Assembly (NCBI GenBank): GCA_014192625.1
Contig: BJHM01000011.1
Location: 1 to 64,000 of the forward strand
Direction: 5' to 3'
Length of the DNA: 64,000 nt
Source of the DNA: Planctomycetota bacterium
GTDB lineage: Bacteria > Planctomycetota > UBA1135 > UBA2386
In this document: positions 1 to 8,258 of the stretch, piece after piece
How positions within the stretch are numbered: the first letter of the stretch is position 1
How the letters are laid out: each line of letters begins with the position of its first letter
Position numbers and translations under genes: made by a program
Notes under the pieces: generated by a model
Database searches by the model: none
What the model was told of the DNA's origin: nothing
What the model saw: only the letters and a program-made list of their open reading frames with translations

Positions 1-230
1 GTGATGCACCGTGATGCACCGTGATGCACCGTGATGCACCGTGATGCACCGTGATGCACCGTGATGCACCGTGATGCACCGTGATGCACCGTGATGCACC
101 GTGATGCACCGTGATGCACCGTGATGCACCGTGATGCGCCGTGATGCGCCGTGATGCACCGAAATGCACCGTGATGCACCGCAATGCACCGTGATGCACT
201 GAAATGCACCGTGATGCACCGTGATGCACT
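1..230. repeat. Tandem array of a 10-bp unit (gtgatgcacc), about 23 copies
   Basis: The unit gtgatgcacc is repeated head to tail from the first base. Copies 1-13 are identical. Later copies carry substitutions (gcgcc endings at 131-150; gaaatgcacc at 161 and 201; gcaatgcacc at 181; final-base changes at 191-200 and 221-230). The array probably continues left of the window. Read on + every frame meets TGA; read on - the repeat is open in all frames (a 10-residue peptide period). No gene was assigned to it. Confidence 0.97.
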
Positions 231-354
231 GCCTGCTGCTGCTTTGCTAGCGGTGCGCGGCGGCCGCGGCTTTATGAAGATTTCGGATCCCAGCTGTCGG
301 CACTCGTACGGCTGCGCGGTTTTGCAGTAAGGTGCCGTTCCGCAATGGCCGCAA

Positions 355-1872
355 ATGACCGCTAGCCACGAAGAACGTGAATACAAGCTGCGCGCGTTCG
401 CGCCGTTGTCGGTGCTGGCCGTCGATGCGCTGCTGCTTGGCAAGAGCATTTTGCCGAGTGAGTGCCAACACGTGGACACCTACCTCGACGACGAGCACGC
501 GAGCTTGTTGCGCGGCGGCATTGGGTTGCGATGCCGTCGCACTGCGGCTATCGCGCACCTGTGCTGCAAGTCCGATGCGGCGTTTGCGGGTGGGTTGCAC
601 GTCCGGCGCGAACTGGCGATGCCATGGGAGCCGCTTTCGTTGCCGGACACCGCTGCCGCCTTGCCGATGGCGCTGTGCGATTGTGTCGAGCCCTTTGTGC
701 TGCATCGACCGCTGCTGCCGATCGTCAGCTTGACGGTGGTGCGGCACAGTCGCCGCATTGTCGACGGTGAGCGCGTGCTCGGTGAAGTGCTGGTGGATTT
801 TGTGACGGCGAATGCGCACGCCGACCGTCGCGCCGAGTTTGTCGAAGTGGAGATCGAGGTTGGTGAGGATCTGTTGTTGTGCGCCGAGCTCGCGGGACAG
901 TTCGCTGCTGCGTTGCCAGTCGCGGTTGCCGACGACAATAAACTTTCGCATGCGTTGACCCTGCTCGGCCTTTTGCCAGCGATCGAGCCTTCGGTGGTCC
1001 CGCGCTCGGTGGGCGATTTGTTGGCGCAGCGCTTCGCGCTTCATCTTGAGGGAATCCGCGCCGCCGAGGCATCGATCCGCAGTGATGGCAGTGCGGAGTG
1101 TGTTCACAGCCTGCGCGTTCATCTGCGGCGGCTGCGCACCTTGGTGCGAGCGTTCTGCACGTCATGGCAGCCGCACGAGGCGGATTGGCTGACCGATTAC
1201 TTGTCCGAATGGAATCGTCAACTGGCGGAGGTGCGCGAGTTGGATGTCGCGCGAGCGGAGTGCGATCATGTCCTAGCGCAGCTGCCGTTGGCGTTGCGGG
1301 CTGCCGAAGAACTGTTGCTGATGGAGCAGGCCGCGTTGCGTGCGGCAGCGCTTAGTAGCGTGTGTGCACACTTGCGCAGTGCGGGGCACCTCGCAGCGCG
1401 CGCGCGGCTGGAGAGCAGCGCTTGGCCTATGCAGTTGCAGCCGGATCCGCAGCCCACACCAGCGGGTGAAGTGGCCGCGCAGCGTCTTGCGCGTGCGGCG
1501 GGCAAACTTCGCAAGGGGATTCGCGCGTTGTCCGAGCACGTGGACTTGCCGCAACTGCACGAGGTGCGGCTGTTGGTGAAACGCCTGCGCTACCTCGCGG
1601 AAGAATGTGCGGCGGTGTTGCCGGCGCAACGCACTCGCGTTGTGCGCCGACTGCAGGCCGTGCAACTGGCGGTCGGCACGGTTTGCGATCACGACTCCGC
1701 AGCGCGGCGTTACCTTGCCATGCTTGCCGGTCCCGCTTTGCCTGCGATCATTGGCCTACTAGGTGCGTGCGCCGCTTTGCACTACCGCATGTGTCAACGG
1801 CAACTGCCTGCTGCACTGCGCGCATTACATCGACTCGACCGCCGGTCGACCTGGCGAAGGTTTGATCGCTAG
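355..1872 (+). CDS. CYTH-CHAD domain protein (triphosphate tunnel / polyphosphate-binding)
   Basis: A 505-residue cytoplasmic protein. The N-terminal part (about 5-200) begins with the CYTH signature ExExK (EREYKLR), the metal and triphosphate binding strand of triphosphate tunnel enzymes. The second half (about 225-500) is a CHAD helical bundle with its paired basic, His-containing helices (HSLRVHLRRLRTL and HEVRLLVKRLRYL). CYTH-CHAD proteins generally hydrolyse tripolyphosphate or bind polyphosphate; which applies here cannot be told from sequence. No polyphosphate kinase or phosphatase is adjacent. ATG at 355 puts the CYTH signature at the very N-terminus, as usual. It converges on the gene at 1876 with only 3 bases between stop codons. 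Confidence 0.88.
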   Translation: MTASHEEREYKLRAFAPLSVLAVDALLLGKSILPSECQHVDTYLDDEHASLLRGGIGLRCRRTAAIAHLCCKSDAAFAGGLHVRRELAMPWEPLSLPDTAAALPMALCDCVEPFVLHRPLLPIVSLTVVRHSRRIVDGERVLGEVLVDFVTANAHADRRAEFVEVEIEVGEDLLLCAELAGQFAAALPVAVADDNKLSHALTLLGLLPAIEPSVVPRSVGDLLAQRFALHLEGIRAAEASIRSDGSAECVHSLRVHLRRLRTLVRAFCTSWQPHEADWLTDYLSEWNRQLAEVRELDVARAECDHVLAQLPLALRAAEELLLMEQAALRAAALSSVCAHLRSAGHLAARARLESSAWPMQLQPDPQPTPAGEVAAQRLARAAGKLRKGIRALSEHVDLPQLHEVRLLVKRLRYLAEECAAVLPAQRTRVVRRLQAVQLAVGTVCDHDSAARRYLAMLAGPALPAIIGLLGACAALHYRMCQRQLPAALRALHRLDRRSTWRRFDR

Positions 1873-1878
1873 CGATCA
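1863..1878. other. 16-bp perfect palindrome carrying two convergent stop codons
   Basis: The sequence TGATCGCTAGCGATCA reads identically on both strands. It contains the TAG stop of the CYTH-CHAD gene (1870-1872) and the TGA stop of the opposite gene (1878-1876). It has no loop, so it is more like a symmetric protein-binding site or cruciform than a classical hairpin terminator. Its function is unknown. Confidence 0.6.
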
Positions 1879-3480
1879 GCGCCGCGCGTTCTCAGCGTTG
1901 GCGGGCAAGCGCAGGTTGTATTCGACGTCCACGCCAGCCGTGATCTGGAGGCTCTCGTGCAGCAGCGTGCGAGCGCCATCGAGCACCTCGATGCGCCAGC
2001 TGCCTGCTAGCAGCCCGTCGATCAAATACGATCCATCTGTCATCACCTGGGCGCGGAACAGGCCGCTGACCCGATCTGGCAGCGGTGCATCTTCGCGGGT
2101 TGCGGTCAAGATTAGTTCGCGCTGCGGCAGTGCGAAAAGTACGCGGCCGTGCAGCGACGCCATCGAGGCCACGATGTCGATTGGATCCACGCGGGTGGTG
2201 ATTCCTTGGGGCAGTTCGACGCGCGTTGCCGGGTCGTCATCGAGCAGCAACCGCGCGACCCGGTTGCGAAAGCCTGCTTCGCGCCGTTCTACCTGCACGC
2301 TGTGCTTGCCGGGTGTCAGGTCCTGAATCGAGTAGTTGCCGGATTGCGGCTCGATCGAAGCACGGCGAATGGGACCCGCTTCGTGTTGAAACACGACGCT
2401 GGCTACCCGCCCTTCAGTCCAGGGTGTCACCGTGCCGCTCGCACTCGCTCCAGCGGGCAGTTGCAGTGATAGAAACGGCGGCGGCGCGTCCCACTGCAGG
2501 TGAATGTTGTGCTGTTGCAGTCGCGGCTTCTCCGGATGGATTGCGACTAGCTGGTAGTCGCCCGCCGGCAGGGCCTGCATTGCAAACGTCCCGTCCTCGG
2601 CGGTGCGCGTGAGGTTGCCATCGCGACCATCCGCAGTCGCCATGGTCACATCGGCAAGGGCCACCGCTTCGCCGGCTGCATCGCGCAAAATGCCGCGCAC
2701 TTGCACCCCAGGTTGAAGGCGAATCTCCGTCGTTGCGACTGCGTCCAAAGGCGCATCTACCAGCACTCGCGCTGGCGCGAACTGCTCGGTAAACACGAGG
2801 ACCAGGTGGCGGCCGCTTGCAGCAGCGCGCAGCGTGAACGATCCGTCGACACTGTGTTGCGTGCGCGCATCGGGCGGCCTTGACCAGTAGGCAGGGATCG
2901 GCTCCTCGAAGGCTTCGGCAAGTGTTGCGCAAAAGTCGGTCACTGGCGCGCCGGTCTGTGCGTTTTGCACGCGGCACTGAATGAGTGGTGCGCGATGGAT
3001 GACGATCTTTATGTCGCTTCGGTGCTCGCGCAGCACCGCTTGGTTGGCAAGCAGGAAGTCTTTGTGCTCCACCAAGAGGCGCACCGGTTCGAGTGGCAAC
3101 TGCTCGGTGCGAAACCTGCCTGCCGCATTCGTCCGCATCGCAACTGCCGATTGCGGCGGCGTCGGCACCGCGGTCACCTGAGCGCCCTCGACGGGTTGGT
3201 TTTTTTGGTCGACGACGATGCCGTTGAGCTGCAGGTCAGATTGTTGTCCGGTGGCGGCTTTGCGAACGACTGCTGTATCCGTGGCGCTGTCCGGCTCTGG
3301 TTTCGCGTGCGCCGCACCGGTCACGTTTGTTGGTGCGGGGTCTGTCGATGCGGGTTCTGTTGGTGAAAGCGGCGTAGCACGCCACAGCAACACCGCTGCA
3401 ATCGAAAGGGCGATCGCGCAGCAATAAAGGAGCCGGCGCCAGGCGGCGGCAGTTCGGCTGGCCGCTTCGTGCGGCGCCAT
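1876..3480 (-). CDS. Membrane-anchored protein with carboxypeptidase-regulatory-like (Ig-fold) repeats
   Basis: A 534-residue protein. A single hydrophobic segment (about 15-33, LLYCCAIALSIAAVLL) follows a basic N-terminus, suggesting a signal anchor. After a Thr/Pro/Ala-rich linker come at least two CarboxypepD_reg-like beta-sandwich modules (LNGIVVDQKNQPVEGAQVTA and, further on, VRGILRDAAGEAVALADVTM, each followed by a D/AGxF turn) and further related modules to the end. These modules are structural or adhesive, and no catalytic motif is seen. ATG at 3480 is chosen because it overlaps the TGA of the upstream gene (TGATG, 3482-3478), implying translational coupling. A longer in-frame start at 3546 would run into that gene. 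Confidence 0.75.
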   Translation of the reverse strand: MAPHEAASRTAAAWRRLLYCCAIALSIAAVLLWRATPLSPTEPASTDPAPTNVTGAAHAKPEPDSATDTAVVRKAATGQQSDLQLNGIVVDQKNQPVEGAQVTAVPTPPQSAVAMRTNAAGRFRTEQLPLEPVRLLVEHKDFLLANQAVLREHRSDIKIVIHRAPLIQCRVQNAQTGAPVTDFCATLAEAFEEPIPAYWSRPPDARTQHSVDGSFTLRAAASGRHLVLVFTEQFAPARVLVDAPLDAVATTEIRLQPGVQVRGILRDAAGEAVALADVTMATADGRDGNLTRTAEDGTFAMQALPAGDYQLVAIHPEKPRLQQHNIHLQWDAPPPFLSLQLPAGASASGTVTPWTEGRVASVVFQHEAGPIRRASIEPQSGNYSIQDLTPGKHSVQVERREAGFRNRVARLLLDDDPATRVELPQGITTRVDPIDIVASMASLHGRVLFALPQRELILTATREDAPLPDRVSGLFRAQVMTDGSYLIDGLLAGSWRIEVLDGARTLLHESLQITAGVDVEYNLRLPANAENARR

Positions 3481-5180
3481 CAGTTGCGCAGAGTCTGTCC
3501 GGTGTTTGGCAGACCGGCCGTTGTCGCAATCGCGTTTGGCGTCCACAAAAACATCGACGCGCGATTGCCGGTGCCCTGCAACTGCAGCGAGAAACCTACC
3601 GGCGTAGCCTCACTCTCACTCGGCGTGATGGCGGTTGCCGAAAGGCCGCTCGCCGGGCCATTGCCAGCCGACATCGTGCCCTCATAGGAAAGGAACTGAA
3701 CGACGACGTTGGTTGGCGACACGAGTGCCATGCCGTCCGGTGCGCCGTTCTGCAGCACCAACGCGAACGACCGCGTGCCGAAGCCGTTTTGCTGGCTCGG
3801 AAACGTGCCCGTCAGCGCGAGCGTCGTGTAGGACAGGCTGTTTGCGCCGTTGTATAAAACGAGGCTCCATCCCGAAAGGCTCATGCCGGCAGTGCCCGCT
3901 AGCTCGATGAACTCACCGGTATCGAGCCCCGTGTTGTCGTAGTGAAACTCGTTTATCCAAGGCGTGCTCGATGGCAGCGGCAATAGGGGAATAGCCTGAA
4001 CCTCGGCGCTGGCGATCGAGATCTGGCCAGTGTGGTTGACCGCGTTTAGGACGTAGAAAAACGTCTTGCCATTGATCACGCCAGCGTCGTTGAACTCGCT
4101 CAATCCCTCGGTGCTGCTGACTTGCGTGTATGGCCCGCCGCTCTTGCGGCCGCGGAAGATGTTGTAGTGATCGAGGTCTGGCTCGGTGTTGTCACTCCAG
4201 TCCAGCGTCACAAGCGCATTGCCGCTCACGGCCGAAAGACCTTGCGGTGCAGCGGGCGGAATAATCGTGCCGCCGCCACCGGGGATGCACGAACCGCTGA
4301 ACAGGCAGGTGACCCACTCGGGGTGGTCGATGAATGGATTGCGGTTGCCTTGATAGGAGTAGACGACGTCGTTGCGGTGCAGTTCTTTGGCATCCACCGG
4401 GTCGGCGATGTGCCACTGCAGCAGGGTGCTCAGGATGCCCATGTATGCGACGGCGTCATTGCTGCCGGTGTTGGACGCGAGGATCAGATTGATGTCGTCC
4501 GTGAGGATCAGGTTTGGTTCTGCAGCACCAGTGATTCCGTGCGTGCCGCCCTCGTAGCGGACATCAAGGTAGAACAGTGCGCGGGCGACATCGCCGCGGC
4601 GATCCCCCCAAGTTTCCCAGCGCCCGGTGGCGGTTACGGCATCAGTCCAGTTGGAGTTGCCGGGGTAGCTGGAAGCGCCGCCACCAGCACCGTTGTTCAG
4701 GTCCGTGGTGCGTTCCGCTGCGGCCGCATTGGTGGTAGCGAACGGTTTGTTACTGCGGGAACTGTTGTAGGAACTGTCGCAGAGAAACAAGCAGTGGCAG
4801 TCGGAGTATGGGTAGTTCGTGCCCGTGTCGAGTGGGAAGCCGTAGCTCTTTGGCCAAGAGTGTTCGCGGTCGTATGGCCCGGTGCCGTTGCCAACCTTGG
4901 CGTAGCTGCTGTTCTTGTAGAGATCGAGGATGCTGCCCGCATTGCTTGGATTCTGGTCCGCTTGTTCGAGCACGACCCACGTGTCGGTGCCGCCCGACGT
5001 GTAGGGGATCTTCGTGTGGTCGTCGATCTTTGCGTGCAGCGTCGTGCGGAGAGTGGCCGCGGTCGCTGAGTTGATCGAGTTGTAGTAGGTGGGCGGAGCC
5101 TGGGCTTCGATGAGTGCGCACAGGGCCAGCAGGATGAAGACGTTGGCGACGATTCGAGGCACAGGGGACTCCGCGCACAT
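3480..5180 (-). CDS. Secreted endonuclease I-family nuclease with fibronectin III and lamin-tail domains
   Basis: 566 residues. A signal peptide (about 1-26, ending IEA/QAPP) targets it for export. The endonuclease I domain follows, with the DREHSWPKSYGF motif (catalytic His and metal-site region) and the downstream SDCHCLF and NSSRSN elements. A fibronectin type III-like domain comes next (about PAAPQGLSAVSGNALVTLDW), then a lamin-tail domain (INEFHYDNTGLDTGEFIEL ... GWSLVLYNG) common in secreted nucleases. The likely role is extracellular DNA or RNA degradation for phosphate and carbon. ATG 5180 gives a clean signal peptide; a longer reading frame upstream to 5303 looks unlike protein. It is coupled to the next gene by a TGATG overlap. 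Confidence 0.87.
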   Translation of the reverse strand: MCAESPVPRIVANVFILLALCALIEAQAPPTYYNSINSATAATLRTTLHAKIDDHTKIPYTSGGTDTWVVLEQADQNPSNAGSILDLYKNSSYAKVGNGTGPYDREHSWPKSYGFPLDTGTNYPYSDCHCLFLCDSSYNSSRSNKPFATTNAAAAERTTDLNNGAGGGASSYPGNSNWTDAVTATGRWETWGDRRGDVARALFYLDVRYEGGTHGITGAAEPNLILTDDINLILASNTGSNDAVAYMGILSTLLQWHIADPVDAKELHRNDVVYSYQGNRNPFIDHPEWVTCLFSGSCIPGGGGTIIPPAAPQGLSAVSGNALVTLDWSDNTEPDLDHYNIFRGRKSGGPYTQVSSTEGLSEFNDAGVINGKTFFYVLNAVNHTGQISIASAEVQAIPLLPLPSSTPWINEFHYDNTGLDTGEFIELAGTAGMSLSGWSLVLYNGANSLSYTTLALTGTFPSQQNGFGTRSFALVLQNGAPDGMALVSPTNVVVQFLSYEGTMSAGNGPASGLSATAITPSESEATPVGFSLQLQGTGNRASMFLWTPNAIATTAGLPNTGQTLRN

Positions 5181-5363
5181 TGGGACACCGGACGCGATCG
5201 GCAGAGCATATGCCGGGCAAAGTCCAAACGGGCAGCAGCCACGGTTTTGGCGGGCAGATTTTTGCGCTTGGGTGCAGTGCGGTGCGCGGCAGTTGCGCTG
5301 CAAAGCAATCGGATATCAGGGCCACCGGGTATTTCACCAAGGCCGCCCGGCGCTAAGCGCAGC

Positions 5364-6392
5364 TCAAAACTTCAGCGCGAGTTCGATTGCGTCGAGCTTG
5401 TAGCGGCTGATGAGGTCATACCACTCGCGCGTCGTGATCTTGCGGCGCTTGGAGATGCGATGGCGTTCGCGCAGCATGCGTGGCAAGCGCCACAACGCTG
5501 CGGTGTAGGCGCGCAGCAGGATGAAGGCGAGATGGAACCAAGAGTATTCCTTCACGAATTCGCTCGACAGGCCGGTATGCGTAGCTGCGGCATAGCCCTG
5601 CATCAGGTAGCGGTTGAGCGTGAACATCGGACTCGTGATCAGGACGAAGCGCGGCAGCAGCTTGATCGCGTTCCAGATGCGGTTGCGCTCGACGTGGTAG
5701 GCCTTGAACTTCGAGTAGTTGCCAGCGGTAGCAGACTTGTGATGGCGAATGCGCGAGGTCGGCACATAGAAGCACTTATAACCCGCTAGCTGCGCGCGCA
5801 TGCCGAGGTCGAGGTCTTCGAGGTAGCAGAAGTAGAGCTCATCAAACCCGCCGACGTCATCGAGCATCGTCTTGCGGTAGGCGCAGGCAGCACCGTGTGG
5901 TGCGAGCACCATCTCGGCGCGATCGTATTGCCCAAGATCTTTTTCCTGCCAGCCGCGCGGACGACAGACGCCGTCGGGATACAGCAACAGGCCGGTCGAA
6001 TCGAACACGCTCGGATCCTCAAAGCGGTTGATGCGGCATGCCAGCGTGCCGACCTGCGGCTTGTCGGCGATGAACTCCATCAGCTCGGCGATCGCCTGTG
6101 GTTCGGCAACCGCGTCGTTATTGAGCAGGAAAATCCACTCGCCAGTCGCGGCTGCGAACGCCTGATTGTTGGCGCGCGCGAAACCTTCGTTCTTGGCGTT
6201 CTGAATCAGCCGGAAGCGCTCGCCGTAGAGTTGCCTTGCCTGTGCGATGCTGTCGTCTTTGCTGCCGTTGTCGACGATCAGGATCTCCAGGTTGGTAAAG
6301 GTCTGCGCGAATAGCGAGGCGAGGCACTCTGCGAGCATGGCGCCGCCGTTCCAGTTGACGACGACGGCGGTGACGCGGGGCAGCGGCTGCAT
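5364..6392 (-). CDS. Family 2 glycosyltransferase
   Basis: 342 residues starting at ATG. The GT2 (GT-A fold) domain opens with VTAVVVNWNGGAMLAECL, then the nucleotide-sugar region LEILIVDNGSKDDS, NEGFARANNQA, and the metal-binding acidic motif region (FLLNNDAVAEP). The acceptor-side motif YFCYLEDLDLGMRAQLAGY is typical of rhamnosyl- and related transferases of surface polysaccharide synthesis. The C-terminal ~100 residues are basic and amphipathic, suggesting peripheral membrane association. The sugar donor cannot be predicted. It lies just downstream of a methyltransferase on the same strand (36 bases), forming a likely glycan operon. Confidence 0.9.
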   Translation of the reverse strand: MQPLPRVTAVVVNWNGGAMLAECLASLFAQTFTNLEILIVDNGSKDDSIAQARQLYGERFRLIQNAKNEGFARANNQAFAAATGEWIFLLNNDAVAEPQAIAELMEFIADKPQVGTLACRINRFEDPSVFDSTGLLLYPDGVCRPRGWQEKDLGQYDRAEMVLAPHGAACAYRKTMLDDVGGFDELYFCYLEDLDLGMRAQLAGYKCFYVPTSRIRHHKSATAGNYSKFKAYHVERNRIWNAIKLLPRFVLITSPMFTLNRYLMQGYAAATHTGLSSEFVKEYSWFHLAFILLRAYTAALWRLPRMLRERHRISKRRKITTREWYDLISRYKLDAIELALKF

Positions 6393-6428
6393 GGTCTGTG
6401 GTAAATCGGTCAGCGAGGGTGGCGGAGA

Positions 6429-7157
6429 TTACCCCGCCTTGGGACGACGAGCGTGCACGATGTAGCCGAGTGTCGTCAGGCGCTCGCGGTCGAGGCCGTC
6501 GAGGAAGGGCAGCAAGATGCCGATGGGGCCCGCGAGCAGCGCGAAAAATGGCAGCAGGAGCCAGCGAAAACCGCCCTGAAAGAACAGCACAGCATCGAGC
6601 ACTCGGCGGCCGAGCAACGTGAAGAACCCGCCCGTAGGTGCGATGCGAAGGTCGACAAAGCCGGCGCGCGTGAGCAACAGCTCCAGGCCATAGCGCGTGT
6701 AGCGGAAGTAGTCATGTGGCACTTGGTGCACGCCCCATTCCTGCGGCACGACCAGCAGCAGCTCGCCGCCCGGGCGCAGCACGCGACCGATTTCGGCGAG
6801 CACGATGGCAGGGTCTTTGGTGTGCTCGAGCACGACGATGTTGATCGCTGCTGTGAAGGTGCCGTCGGCGAATGGCAGCTGGGTGAGGTCGGCCACCGCG
6901 TCGAGGCTGCGATAGTCCCATGCAACATCGCCGATGGCGAGATCGACGCCGACGTAGCGGCAGTGTCGGAAGTAGCGCTGGTATTGGCCTTCGCCGGCAC
7001 CGGCATCGAGCAGTCGCGCGCCCGCAGGCAGTGCGGCTGCGAACTGCAGCAGGCTACGTTCGGTCGCAACTTCAAAGCGCAGCACAAGGCCACGCAGCCA
7101 GAGCGGCACGCGTTGCATCAGGCGGCGATGCCAGGGGGTGTTCTTTGGTTGCTGCAC
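6429..7157 (-). CDS. Class I SAM-dependent methyltransferase
   Basis: 242 residues. The SAM-binding motif I is ARLLDAGAGEGQYQRYF, followed by motif II (YVGVDLA), the ADLTQLPFADGTF loop and the IVVLEHTKDP / VLRPGGELLLVVPQE segment of the methyltransferase 11 fold. The C-terminal part is hydrophobic (FRWLLLPFFALLAGPIGILLPFL), suggesting membrane contact, as in methyltransferases acting on lipid-linked sugars. The start codon at 7157 is GTG; ATG at 7118 is an alternative that would still keep the whole fold. It is divergent from another methyltransferase starting at 7181 or 7229. Confidence 0.87.
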   Translation of the reverse strand: MQQPKNTPWHRRLMQRVPLWLRGLVLRFEVATERSLLQFAAALPAGARLLDAGAGEGQYQRYFRHCRYVGVDLAIGDVAWDYRSLDAVADLTQLPFADGTFTAAINIVVLEHTKDPAIVLAEIGRVLRPGGELLLVVPQEWGVHQVPHDYFRYTRYGLELLLTRAGFVDLRIAPTGGFFTLLGRRVLDAVLFFQGGFRWLLLPFFALLAGPIGILLPFLDGLDRERLTTLGYIVHARRPKAG

Positions 7158-7180
7158 GGCGCGGAAGTGTAGCGTCTGTC

Positions 7181-8203
7181 ATGCGGGCATGGCGCGCGTT
7201 CATCGCGTTGCTAGAGTTCGCGACCTCGATGTCCGTTTGCCCAGTCTGTATGTCTGCACGCACCCGCCTTCGTTGGCGTGGACTGCGCGATCGACTGTTT
7301 GCCACCACCGAAGAACGCTTCGATGTCGCGCATTGCCGCGACTGTGGCGCGCATTTCCTCGATCCGATGCCGGCGTTTGCAAAGCTCGCGGCTTACTACC
7401 CGGATGACTACTGGGTGGGGCCGAGCGATCGAAATCCGCAGCGCGCTGCGCAAGGCGGACTGCTGGAACGGTATCGCATGTTTGTGTTGCGCGATCATGT
7501 CGCATTTGTTCGCCATGTGCTCGCGGCGCAGCGCCAGCGCAACCAACTGGTCAAGGTGCTCGACGTTGGCTGTGGCGACGGCTCGTTTCTTGAGGCGCTC
7601 GGCGAGCGCGGCTGCACGGGAATGGATTTATCGGTGCCGGCATTGCGCGCGGTGCGAGCGCGCGGCATCCAGGCGGTGCGCGGGATGCTCACGGACTGCC
7701 CGCTCGCCGCCGGTCAGTTTTCGCTGGTGACCGCGTATCATTTCCTTGAGCACGTGCACCCGATTGAGCCGGTGCTGTACGCGATGCGCAAACTGTTGGC
7801 CCCCGGCGGTGAGATTGTTGTCCAGGTGCCCAACTGCGACAGTTGGCAGGCAAAGCTGCTGGGTCGTTTTTGGGCCGGCTACGACGTGCCGCGCCACCAG
7901 GTCGACTACAGCGCGCGCACGTTTTGCCAGACGCTCGAACGCTGCGGCTTTGAAATCGTCAAAACGAACCATCACTGCCTGCGCGACAATCCAACTACAG
8001 TCGCAAACAGCCTCGTGCCGTGGCTCTACCCGCCAACCCGCATGTCGCGAAAAGGTGGTGCCAGGGGACTGGGCGCTGTGCTCGCCAACCTTGCATATCT
8101 GGGTGTCACGCTAGCAAGCATGCCGTTCTGTTTTGTCGAGAGCCTGTTCTCGCACGGCGCGTCGGTGATGGTGCACGCGCGGCCGCGCACCGAAAAGCCG
8201 TGA
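7181..8203 (+). CDS. Class I SAM-dependent methyltransferase with N-terminal zinc-ribbon
   Basis: 340 residues from ATG 7181, or 324 from ATG 7229 (which begins MSVCPVC). The N-terminal ribbon CPVC ... CRDCGAHFLDPMP has four Cys for a zinc site. The motif I region VKVLDVGCGDGSFLEALGERG, then ITAYHFLEHVHP and LAPGGEIVVQVPNCDSW, give the methyltransferase fold. The C-terminus has a hydrophobic helix near LGVTLASMPFCFVESLF. This architecture (zinc ribbon plus methyltransferase) is common in O-antigen and exopolysaccharide clusters. It is divergent from the methyltransferase at 6429-7157, so the ~23-70 bases between them must hold both promoters. Confidence 0.86.
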   Translation: MRAWRAFIALLEFATSMSVCPVCMSARTRLRWRGLRDRLFATTEERFDVAHCRDCGAHFLDPMPAFAKLAAYYPDDYWVGPSDRNPQRAAQGGLLERYRMFVLRDHVAFVRHVLAAQRQRNQLVKVLDVGCGDGSFLEALGERGCTGMDLSVPALRAVRARGIQAVRGMLTDCPLAAGQFSLVTAYHFLEHVHPIEPVLYAMRKLLAPGGEIVVQVPNCDSWQAKLLGRFWAGYDVPRHQVDYSARTFCQTLERCGFEIVKTNHHCLRDNPTTVANSLVPWLYPPTRMSRKGGARGLGAVLANLAYLGVTLASMPFCFVESLFSHGASVMVHARPRTEKP

Positions 8204-8258
8204 GCTGCTAGGTGAGCGCGCTGCTCTGCCGCTGCACTACAACGTCAGTGCGCTGCGA

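Noticed and set aside
1..230. Decamer array as a CRISPR array
   Set aside because: Units are adjacent 10-bp repeats without spacers, and no cas genes are present.
247..1122. Minus-strand open frame opposite the CYTH-CHAD gene
   Set aside because: It lies within the recognisable CYTH and CHAD coding region, and its translation is Arg/Gln/His-rich without motifs.
4122..5069. Plus-strand open frame opposite the endonuclease gene
   Set aside because: Val/Ala/Gly-rich shadow of the endonuclease and fibronectin-domain coding strand.
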